Below, piece after piece: positions 50,890 through 62,800 of a stretch of DNA of 64,000 nt. Each line of letters begins with the position of its first letter. Positions within the stretch are counted from its first letter, which is position 1. Under the pieces are notes generated by a model, which saw only the letters and a list, made by a program, of their open reading frames with translations, did no database searches and was not told where the DNA came from. A program made the translations under genes and the position numbers. Origin of the DNA: Burhinus oedicnemus (taxonomy: Eukaryota; Chordata; Aves; Charadriiformes; Burhinidae); contig VFFE01007073.1 in NCBI GenBank assembly GCA_008921705.1, forward strand, positions 114,370-178,369, in the 5' to 3' direction.

Positions 50890-53800
50890 GTGAGTAGTGC
50901 TAAGATACTTTACCTTTTCAGAGCCTTGATAAACAGTCTGTTTATCTTCCTTTGTGGGGCTTACATAGCAAACTGAAAAGAGGGGAAATGTTTCTGACTG
51001 TCCTGGAAAAGGTGTCGAACAGGCCTTTGGTTAATCTCAGGAAAATGTCTTTTAAAACCATTCTGTTATGTTCTTTTTCTAGATAACAATCTATCTTACT
51101 TTAAAATGGCCTTTAAGAAAGTTTTGTTTGTTATAAGTTTTGAACTTATTTTCATGTTGCTAGTAGTATCGTTAATTTCCTCACCTTTCGTCTTTCTGCT
51201 CTATTGTTTTCTGCATTTGTTGTGAGTCGGCATCCTGTCTTGTGTTATTTAACTGCAGAAAGTCTTAAGAGCTAGAAAATTGTTAAGGATGCAAATGCAT
51301 TTTCTTCAATACTGTTTTTTGTTTTCTTTAGCCTGAGATCTTCTTTGAAGTTGTCAGTTTGTCTACGTGGCAGGAGGTGCTGACAGATGCACAGCAAGAC
51401 CACCTAAAAAAATTCCTGCCTCACTTTCCTGAAAACAACCGAGAGCATCAGAACAGACTCATCTCTGCATTGTTCAGTGGTGAAAACTTCCGTTTTGGAA
51501 ATCCACTGCACATCGCCCAGAAACTCTTCCGGGGTCAGTGAATGTAATAAACTTCTGTGTATTTTTGGGGTTACGTTCTCAGTTACATCAATAGTTCATC
51601 AAATTTCATCAATAGTTGATGAAAACTCAAGTGTGTTTTACTTCTTTCTTACAGATGGACACTTTAATCCTGAAGTTGTGAAATACCGGCAGCTCTGTTT
51701 TAAGTCCCAGTACAAACGCTACCTGAGCTCTCAGCAGCAGTACTTCTACCGACTGCTCAAGCAGATCCTCGCTTCCCGCAATGTGAGTGTCTTCAGGGCA
51801 CGGTCATCGCTTTTTTGTGTTCTGTAAGGAATAGGTTGTCTTTGCAACAAAGGGTCTTGCTGTTTGTGCATTCACAATTCGTGGAGGTCTTTGCTTTAAT
51901 GAATGCTGCGTTTCTGGTTTTCCAGTGGCCTCTATAATATGAGAACACTAGAAACATTATTATGTTTGCAAATTTCAGGTTTTGAAACTCTCATAGCTTT
52001 CACTTGTGTATAGTGTCTTTTTTCCATGCCCACCTTGCCCCCTGCTTCCTGCATTTGCCCCTTTACACCTTACTGTTGTATTAACAAGTCATTCAGCCTT
52101 TGTTTTCTTCCATTTCTGTCCTTGTGAAACAAATACGGTTGCTAAGTATGTAGCTGTATGAATTCCTTAGCTTCGCTGTGGGCTGGTATAGAATAGATAC
52201 AAAACTCTGATTCTGATGCCTGTAAATGCCTGATGAAGTCTTCCTCTATGGGTACTGTTGTCAGCTAATTGCTGCCAACTTAAATGTCTTCATTGTAGGC
52301 ACTTGCATATTTCTAGACATTGAAACATATAGGATGTATGGATGAAGACAAATGTCTGTCTTTATAAAACCCCTCACAGTGACATGGGAAAAAGAATACG
52401 GAAGTGCATAGGAAGTTATTTCCTCTATAGCCGTAAGAGGTAAAATGTTTTCTTCAAAAGAGATAGTTTTCCACGTTTGTGTTACATGTTTGGCCTGGAA
52501 ACTGCACGAATCGATCTCAGATCAATGGTTAGGTTCCTCTCAACAGTCCACATAAAATGACAGTGAGGTATTGTACATGGAGATGAAGGTGCAGAAATTT
52601 CTTATTAGGTCCCTCCTTGCTTTCCTCCTGCTTTGAATGGTGGTCTAAAACGCTGGTTTTAAAATTGGCATATGTAGCAGATACTAATATTCTGTAAGGG
52701 TTACTTTATAAAGAACTGAGGTGCTTACTGCACCAGCCCCAAACATTACACTTGCTGAAATTGTGTGAGATGAACTTAACTGTTCAGAGCTGTAGCAGCT
52801 AATGTCACACACATCTCATCTTCCAGCACTTGCTGGATTTAGCTCGGAAAGGAGGCCCCAATATGACCCTCAGGAGAAAGCGCTTCTCACCATCGTATGA
52901 CACAGAAGAACGAGACAAACGGACACATCGGCGCTACTTGAAGATTCTGAGGGAAGTGAAAGAGGAGTGTGGAGATACTACCTTGTCGTCTGATGAAGAA
53001 GGTAATGCCCTGGACTGAACTAAAGATTCGAGGTGTGAATGGAGAAAGGCAAATTTTTAATGTGAGGACAGCGTCTTTGATAGAAGAATGGAAACTGGAC
53101 TCTAGTTTTATTGGCTGTGCTCTAAGGAACACAGGGGAGTAGAATTATGAAGATTGGTGCTTGGTCTTGCAGAACTAAATTTATTTCTCTATTTATTTTA
53201 GATCTAAGCTCCTGGCCTCCAAGTTCTCCAGCACGTTGTCAGAGTCCACCGGTTCCCCTGAGAGTGATCCCAACATTGTCAACCTTGGACATGAAAACAG
53301 CGGGTGAGAACCAAACTAGGGGTCGGTATGGATTTAGGGGTGAGAATTACTTTGAGACCCTGCAAGAAATCAGTTTGAAAATCTGTTGGTTGATGGGAAA
53401 TCTTGTAATGCTTCATTTTTGCAGTCTACAAAACAGCTGGCTCTTCTCTCAATTTATTTAATCTTTTTTTCCTTGGAAGGCTAGTATTTTAACACAAGGG
53501 TCTACAGGTTGTGTAAACCTACTGATTTCTCTGTTATATTTTGCCTTTAATGGTTGAAGCATTAGCATAGTCCAGTTTGAAATATTTTGGTGCATGTGCT
53601 GAGGGAATCCCTCCTAAGGTTACTGTAATCAAGTCTGCAAACCCTTTGTGCAGCACAGCTGGTTCTCACTTCTTTTCACTTTCATACTTGAATCAGCAAT
53701 GAAATCTGATGACCCAAGAAAGAACATGTTGAAAATAAAGTGTTTGATTAAAAGGGTGAAATCCAAATAAGGAAAATTTGGTTACTGAAATTTGGAGATT

Positions 53801-56800
53801 GTTGAAAGAGGGAATGGATAGCAAATGGCATTTTAAGAGGTCTGTAAAGTGACAATAACTGTGCAAATAATCTCTGAATGTTTTTTCATTGCAGACAAGA
53901 TAGAACTTGGGGAAAGTGATTTGAAGATGATGTTGAAGAAGCACCATGAAAAACGAAAACGTCAACCTGTAAGATGTCAAGAGGTCTTTGGGGGTGGGAC
54001 TGGACTTTGTCTATTAGTCTTTTATCTGTTAGCCGTAAAGTTCAGGGTATTTTTGGGTGACAAAATGATGGCTATTTTTTTGTACGTGCAACCACCCTCC
54101 AACCCTTTATCGTAACCTGTATTTAATTGTCAGCGTATGCGACGGCGAGGGAAGACAAGCAGCCGACTCAATATGAGTGATAAAGCAAGCTTCAACTTTA
54201 TTACGATAATACAGCTCTTTTATGTGTTTCATTATAATTATGCATACTTATCAGACTTAATTGGCTGAGCTCTAAAGATTACGTTTACGCGGTCCTCCTA
54301 CTTGCGGTTTCAAGCCAAGGGTTCTTCCTTGTCTCCACAATCCATACTTTCTCAAAGTTGTTTACCACTAAATTCTGAGGCCAGCATGACCTTCATAAAT
54401 TCCTTGTCAGCACCTGGCTCACTGTAGTCAGGCCCTTACACTAACAAGGAGATTGCTTGTACAAGTGTTCTGTGGATCTGTGACCATTTTCATAAAGCCA
54501 CTCTGCAACAATTCCCCCTTTTTTCTTTTGTACAAGCAATACTTGATCGGCCAATTGCTTTACATTCTTCATGATACAATAATAAGCTATCTTAACAATT
54601 ACTATAATTGCTAACAAAATGCCAAGCCAGCGTAGGCCTTCCTTGAGAAGAGAAACAATCCAGGGGAAAGTCCTCCAAATAGGGATGAGAACCACCCCCA
54701 CTCATCACTTCGTTGGAGTTTTAAAACTCCTGCCTTAAGCTGTTGAATGCTAGCGTGAATTGGTCGGTCAATATAATCTACTTTAGGTTTAGGATTGACA
54801 GTAAAATGCAGAAAGAGATTTACTANNNNNNNNNNNNNNNNNNNNAGCTCTAAAGATTACATTTACATGGTCCTCCTACTTGCGGTTTCAAGCCAAGGGT
54901 TCTTGTCTCCACAGTCCATACTTTCTCAAAGTTGTTTACCACTAAATTCCGAGGTCAGCATGACCTTCATAAATTCCTTGTCAGCACCTGGCTTACTGTA
55001 ATCAGGCCCTTACGCTAACAAGGAGATTGCTTGTACAAGTGTTCTGTGGATCTGTGACCATTTTCATAAAGCCACTCTGCAACAAGCGTATATATGCAAC
55101 TCCCATTTATGCTTATCTGTTTAGAAGGATTTTGTAAGTTCAGTGATGTGTTTTGGAGAGACAAAATTCAGGGTTAGAAGACTTCCCTACTTTTATTGCA
55201 GTAAATAACCTTATAAGCTGCTCCTGGATAAGTTTGGGGCATTTCAGTACTTGGTTATCTTCTGTACCCTTGTTGCTGTCTTAACACTTTGTCCTTTCCC
55301 AGTTTTAATTTCTACCCCATTGTCCTGTGTAGGACCATCCTGATCTAGTGACGACAGACCTGACTCTTGAGGACATTATGACTCGAGTAAATGCTGGCAG
55401 GAAAGGTTCCTTAGCAGGTTAGTGGCTTGGACGTGGTACTTGTGCGTGGCGTGAATATAGGGTATCCTGTGTGTGTGAAAAGCTAAGGTTAAAAGTGGTC
55501 TCGATGGATTGTTGTATCCGTTTGCTCTTCACAGAGCCGGCTAACCACTCTCGGGTGGTGAGTTGTTCCGCTTCAGTTGCTCACAAGACAGCTCCAGTTT
55601 CCACTGAAGGTGCTTCCAGCTAATTGATGAAAGTTAATCTGTATCTCTGCTCTAAACAGTTACCTTTGCCTTTCTAATTTCATATACGTTGGTTTTAAAA
55701 ACTAGAGATTTTCTATTGAAACAGAGTGCATTGAGGGGGGAAATAAAGATTCATGGAAACGACTGGGAGGATGGAATGAACTGGTGGTGAATGAGTGCAC
55801 ACTACCCACGTTTCTGAATATATGTTTAAATATATAGTTAATGATTCTCAATGAAATATGTTAAGTTTTTCTTATTCTTACCTTTTCTCATATCTAAAGC
55901 CTTATTCGACCTTGCAACTCTCAAGAAAAAGGTGAAGGAAAAGGAAGATAAGAAGAAAAAAAAGCTGAAGATTATTAAGTCCGAGGTGGAAGATTTGGCT
56001 GACTCTCTTAGCAACGCAGATGGAATCCCACCAATGTCTCAGGATCTTTCCCCCATCCCTCTGTCATCTGTCAAAGAGGAGTAAGTGCTTCAAAGGGCCC
56101 TGAACGCCTTGCACGGATGGAGAGAGCAACAGATATTGCAGCTCAGCTTTTTCTGGGACTTCGCAGGCTTTGGTTTTGTGCAGCTTAGGATGTGTGAAAT
56201 GTGTGGTGTTCATCTTTGTATATGAAAGTGAATATTTACTGGGGAAACTTACTCTGCGTGTGTTCTCTTTTCCTTTGAAGACCTCTTGAAGAGATGAAGC
56301 CATGCCTTGGAATAAATGAAATATCTTCCAGCTTCTTTTTCCTTCTTTTGGAGATCCTGTTTCTGGAAGGACCTGCTACTCTCTCTGTGGTAAGGAACCA
56401 CCCACTTACCTTGGAATCTTTGCAGAAAGCAAAATTGTGGGATAGAGGGGTTTATAGCTATGTAATAGTGATTTTTCTCCGTAATTGTCCTGCTGTAAAT
56501 TATGTTAAGATGTAGATTGCATATTAAAGAAATTAAACCCTTTGGGAGTGCGTAGCACATTCTGTTTTGAACACATTTCATAAATTTATTCAGTTGAATC
56601 TGTAAGTCTTTCCATACTCGTTCTTTAGAACATGGTTCAATATAGTCTATATATTAAGGGCAGAGATGGTGGGGACGTTCTTTCACCTTTTTGGTGTCTG
56701 TTGTCTGAAATACCATGTTGCGGTTACTTGAAAAAGTCGGGTGATTTTTTTATATAGATAAAAATCTTTTGTGCCCTGGATGTGTTTAGCTGTTTTGTGT

Positions 56801-59800
56801 TCTGTTATAACAGTCACAGGTTCAAGCATGAGATCTTCAATAGAATATTTCTTTTTCCTCTTCAGCTTGAAGATAAAGTTCTAGATTGGCAATCTTCTCC
56901 TGCCAGTGCACTAAATAACTGGTTCTCCTTTGCCACTAACTGGTCTGAACTGGTTTTGCCCGCCCTGCAGTACTTGACAGGTGACAGCAGAGGTAAGAAT
57001 GGCTGTTAAAAATACTAATGATGCTGGTACCTCATTTCTAATCAGTGCTGGTTTATATGGTAGCTCAAATCAACTTTTAGTTCATCACTGCAATAAATCA
57101 TTGTATTGTTGACAGCGTTTCTATGATAGGCTTTATGGCTTGCATTTCTTGATTGTGGTAGACTTGTTTTGCATGTGGATAATAGATAAGACCCAGCTTG
57201 ATTCCCAAGTATTGTGAATATGTGTGTGAAATTGCTTCTAGACAGGCAGTTTCTCCTGTTCAGATCATGCGTTTCAGGCAGCGTATTTGAAGCAGGAAGT
57301 AATTAGTCTCTTGCCGGGGTGAAGGTGTTGTGGTTGTCTTCAGAGATAATAAAAAATAAACTAGATGATGCCCTGAGCAATCCACCAGAAACATAAAATT
57401 GGCCCAGCTTTGCCCTGGGGCTTGGACCAGCTAAGCTTCAGATGTTCCTTTCAAATGAAATTATTCCTTGGTTCTCATTTGCTTAGTGGGAAGTTTTAAA
57501 GGGAGAGACAGCATAGATTTTAGTAGCCTTTGCAGCATGGATACTTGATGTTCTCCATAATGCTGGTGAATACTGTAAATCCTGAATTTGCTTCCCATGA
57601 GCCCAGCAATAGTCACCATACAGTAATAGTTCCCGGTGCCTCACAGCATGAACAGGATCTCATCTGACAGCCTGTAGATGAAACACTCGTTATCCTGTCC
57701 TGTTCTTTTCTTGTGCTGGCACTGTTACTCTGAGATGCTTACCTTCCCTTTGGGCAAGTATAAATTTAGAGATGCGCTTACATAATCACTTAAAATGCTT
57801 TACCTGTCATTATGAGTCTAACTCAACAGCTTGCATTACAACAGTAGGATTTTGGCGGTTGGACGATTGTATGATGTCTCTGACGTACATGTTTTTCATT
57901 GTAGATGTTCCTTCTAGCTTCTCACCTTTTGTTGAATTCAAGGAAAAAACTCAGCAGTGGAAATTGCTTGGTGAGTATCTTGTGCTCTTCTATGATTTCT
58001 ACCATAGTAAAGGGTGATTGCTTCCTCCAGGACTTTACTTTTCAGCTTGCTGTGCCCCGGAGAGAAAGACAAGCAGAGCTGTTAAATTCATTGGTTAGGC
58101 CTTTTCTTCTAGCTGAGTGAAGATATGTTTTACATTCTAGGTTTTCACAAGACATTAGTATCAGCAGCAGACAGAGAATAAGTAAGCAAAGGCACTGGGC
58201 TTTATTTCTTTATGTTGCAGACCTAACCACATTTATATCACCCTTCAAATCTGTCTGAACACCTTCATATGTTCCTGTCTGTAGAGCATACCTTCTGATT
58301 ATTCAGAGTAATTATTAGTTATTACAATTATAAATGAATTAAGCTTCTCTGTGGAGCAAAGTGATACTATTCTAATTTTTAAAAGTGGGAACCAAAGAGC
58401 AAATTAATAATGAATGTGCCTAGGCTCATACTGAGTGAATGAGAGATAGGTTGTGTTTATATTCGTTCCTTTAGCTGCAAGGCAGAATTTTCCATTCTTA
58501 ACTGTAGTGATTCCAGTGATCATATTTTCAGGCTTAAACTGGTAGAGATTTGGTGGCAGGAGGTTATTCCTCTGGTCCTGTCACAGTCTTTGGTGGAGCT
58601 TATGTAGACACGTGTTTCTGCTCATGGACTCAGTGACTGGGATTACTTTGGAGAGTAGGAACCATCTGCAAGTATCAGGTGGCTGTCTCTCAAACGGTAT
58701 CTTGCCTGCTATGCCAGGAGTTGAAGCACCATCCTTTGTACCAACATAGGAGAATAACTAGGTTTTAGCACTTCCCTAAGTCTGGATGTGTTCAAGTGTT
58801 GAAATTGGAGCACCTGTGAAGTATGGAAAATGCCTTGTGACTGGTGATGCATAGAGGTGGGAAGGGAGTAGGAGATGACTGGGAAGTACAAGCAGCCAGC
58901 TTCATAACAAATAAAGGACTTCTCTTTCTTATTTTTCCTGATTTCTTGGACTAGCTTCTTGCCAAGATCACGAGAAGGAATTGGCAGCACTGTTTCAGCT
59001 CTGGTTGGAGACCAAAGACCAGACTTTTTTCAAAGTGAGTCAGAAAAAATTACCTTCTAGCAGCACAAAACCTGACTGAGTTATATCCAACACTGACATT
59101 TCTGTTTTTCGATAGGAAAATGAAGACAGCTCAGATGCCACAACACCAGTTCCCAGAGTGTAAGTATGTAATACTGCTTGAAAGCTTCTGCAGTGCATGC
59201 TAATGCTATGAAGTTTGGTCCTTGTGCCCCTGGATCTGAATGGCTGGTTGCTTAAAATAAAAAGATTTTACATCATGGGGCAGGAGGGAACTCGATAGTC
59301 TGATTTTACACAAAGTCGATTGATTTTTTTTCCCCAAGTTAACCTAGTTATCACTACATATTTACAGTCCTTGCTTATGTTCACATAATACATAGAGCAT
59401 ATTTTGACCTCTACAGGCCTTATTTATATTATCATAAATGCTTTCAGAATTTATTCAGAAGAATTTGCAGAAAGGGTGAGGTGAATAACCCTTTGGGATG
59501 TTCTTAGGGATTGTTGTGGGATTGTTGCTCAGAACCAACGGTGACCTTTGTTTCAGAAGGACTGACTATGTAGTCCGACCTAGCACCAGAGAGGAGAAAC
59601 GTGTGTTTCAGGAGCAGGTAAGAAGAGAATCTTCTTAATTTTAAACACACATGTTGTAACAGTTGGCCACTAAAACAAGAGAATATGTATGGGATGGCAG
59701 TTTTATACTCCACACAGACTTTATTAATGTAAAGAATTAGAGTGTTTCTTCTGCCTTGAAGTAGGTATCTTGGTCTTACATAAAACTTACTAACAATATA

Positions 59801-62800
59801 GCCTAACTGCTACTTCAAAAGCACTTGTACTTCCAATGGGTATTGGGCAAAATTAATTGAAATTGGTAGTGCCAATGGATGACTTCTCTCTCTATTTTGT
59901 GGGCGTGTATGAGTACAAGCAGAAGACAAGTGGCATCAAGTGCACCCATACAGTTAGTTATCTTGTCTGTAGTAGATGCAAGTGTGTATTATAGGGTAAA
60001 CACAATGACGATTCTTCTTCCTGGGTACATGTGCTGTGTGCGTGGTAGAATATCCAGGTTAAATTTTGGAAGTCTCTCTTTCTCCAGATTAGAGGAGTGA
60101 GAAAGGGCTTCTTGTTGTTGGGAGAAGGGGTGTTTAGTGGGCAGAAGGTGTATCTCTGGCACCTCTCTAGTCTGTGCAGCTGCTTAACAACGACTCTAAT
60201 GTATTACACCTGCACTTTTTGGTTAGATGGTGCTTGATATTCTGCTTGAAGTAGTTTGTGCTTGTCTTGATCCAAAATAAGTTTATACAGCAGTATTTGA
60301 GCCTTTAATTTAAAAAAAAAAATTCTCTAGGGAACGATAATAACTTACATTATAATATAAATGTAGCACAAGCTTTAAGACTTTGCTCTATATGTTTCCT
60401 GCTAAATTCAGTCCTCTTATTTCCAATTCCAGGAACGTTACCGTTACAGCCAGCCCCACAAAGCTTTCACTTTCCGTATGCATGGCTTTGAGTCAGTTGT
60501 TGGTCCTGTGAAGGGGGTGTTTGACAAGGAAACCTCATTAAACAAAGCCCGAGAGCATTCTCTCCTACGCTCAGACCGACCAGCTTATGTCACCATCTTG
60601 TCCCTTGGTAAGGTGATGGCCAAAGAAATTTTTTTTACAGAAGAAAAGGGCTCTCCTGACCCCCCAAACAATGACTTTAGGGATCTACATTATAAAGGGA
60701 AGAGGTGGGCAGGCTGGGATGACATAAACAAAGAAGAAATAAATGCTATGACATAAAGGTGATGAAATACTGGGAGCAGGAATAACTAGAAAAGAAGGCA
60801 TCTGTGTGTTGCAGTGATCTGAGAGAAAATGGGAAACAGAGGAGAGAGTTCATGGGGCTGGCTAAAGCTAAGGCTCAGATAACTGGAAGACAAAAGAGTG
60901 GTGGTTTCAGTCCACTGTTGTGAAGTTGGAGCATTGCAAAGTCATTCTGGGGTTCAGTGCTGTTCCCCAAGTTCATCACGCCTAGCACAAAGCCAGCACA
61001 ATTGATGTACTTCAAAGTGATCCTTTATAATCTCTGCTCATATCTCTGAGGGATCACGGGGGCTAGATTTTAGTCAGCAAATAGGCACTGTGAGAGCAGG
61101 GATAAGAGAGCCATACAGAAACATACCTGCTAAAATACTTGAATACAGCTACCTAGTTACGGCTGGAAGTGTAAGCTCTGATTTTGCATTTCAGTTCGTG
61201 ATGCTGCTGCTCGCCTTCCTAATGGAGAAGGAACTCGTGCTGAAATCTGTGAGCTGCTTAAAGATTCCCAGTTTTTAGCTCCTGATGTCACGAGTGCTCA
61301 AGTAAGTTGAATGTCACGTCTAGCCTCAAACAGATTCTCCTACAAATACACTGTGCAGGCCCGGGCAGTATTCAGTGGCTGAGGCGCAATAATTTTTTAT
61401 GCTGCTTTGACTAGCAAATAAGAGCTATGTTTGACTCTGGTGAGCTACTGCAAATCTGCACCAAACTCTTGGATGATAAAAAAACAGCTAGAAAAGCCAC
61501 GGAATTAACACTGTGTGATATACCTGCTCACATTTTAGATTCAGAAACAGTCAATTTTCAGAGCCCTCAGCTTTGGTGGAAGCTCCATTTAATGCAAGGT
61601 GGCGAACAGCATCCTGTGGTACAACATCTGCTCTCTCTCAGTTCTTACTCAGATGGATTGCTAGCAGCTTACTCAGGTTTTATGCCAAATAAGATTACTT
61701 TTCTATTCATGACCTTTGGCTAGCCCAACCAGGGCCATTTTGTAATTCTGTGAATTGTGAACTTTCAGGTTAATACTGTTGTTAGTGGTGCTTTGGATCG
61801 ATTACATTATGAGAAAGATCCCTGTGTGAAATATGATATTGGACGCAAGTTGTGGATCTATCTGCACCGGGACAGGAGTGAGGAAGAGTTTGGTAAGCCT
61901 GCCTTGGTAATATCTTAAGAACTGAAAATGTTTATAAATCTCTTGAGCTTCTTCAGTCCAGCTGGGTAATGAACATTAATTTCTCTCTTCTTTTCTCTGC
62001 TCAGTTTGTTAATGTTAGCCCATCAACACTTAATTCACTCTTGCAGAGCAGCGTGTCAGTTTGAAGTATTTCTTAGAAAAATAGCATCCTGTGTACAAAA
62101 ACTGCAGATGTATGTACATTCACAACTTCTTTTGTGTCTTATTTTCAGCCTTTTTTGGCTGATTTTACGTCATATTTTTTTCTTTGCACTATTACATGAC
62201 AATGTGTGTTTCTCGTCTGAAGATGAACTTGCAGTTCTGAATTGGCGTGCGTCTTAACTCAGTTTGCTCGTGTTCAGGAACTCTTGTTAATTTTTATTTG
62301 CAGAACGGATCCACCAGGCTCAAGCTGCTGCAGCAAAGGCCAAGAAAGCTCTTCAGCAGAAGCCAAAACCTCCGGCTAAAATGGTAAATTTCTTTGCGCA
62401 GGTTTGCACGGATGCTTTTGGGATTGGGAAGGAGATACGGGCTTCACTTTATCCATAAATTCTGCATCCATAGTGGCTGATGAAAATTACCACATATTTG
62501 AGTTACCAGTTGATTATGTTTATGAATGTCAGTGTTAGTCTAGCACCAGTGCACAAAATGAAGAGGGAAAGAGGGAACCTTGTTGATCTCAGCAGAAAGG
62601 TCAGTGGAATTCATTTGTGCTCCCTATCTTAGAGATGGTCTTTCAGATCTAGTTTTGAGGTTGATCTGTAGCAGACTGTGTGGAACGTGTCTGCTGCTCT
62701 CTTCCTCGCTGTGCTGAAGCTGTCAGGGTTTGGATGTCTTTTTTTTGTTGTTATTGATATCAAATGTCTCTAAAGTAGTTGCTGTTGGCAAATTAATCAA

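Larger units (their letters stand above)
54138..55084 (-). mobile_element. Endogenous retrovirus, antisense in NFRKB intron, interior lost in assembly gap
   Basis: Proviral order on the minus strand: 5' LTR remnant (55084-54846), a 20-N gap (54845-54826), the end of an env-like region, a polypurine tract, then a complete 3' LTR (54510-54138). Both outer edges carry TG...CA ends flanked by the same 6-bp duplication, so this is one integration event. gag, pol and most of env are not in the sequence. They are either deleted or, more likely, unassembled, since 20 N looks like a placeholder gap. Alpharetrovirus-like is my best class guess, from the duplication length and the bird host. Confidence 0.88.

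Noticed and set aside
51586..51617. Two copies of catcaatagtt 21 bp apart
   Set aside because: Too short and only two copies; not a CRISPR-like or satellite array.
61427..61723. Plus-strand ORF of 98 codons between NFRKB coding exons 16 and 17
   Set aside because: It does not fit the conserved joint between these exons and has no recognised similarity.
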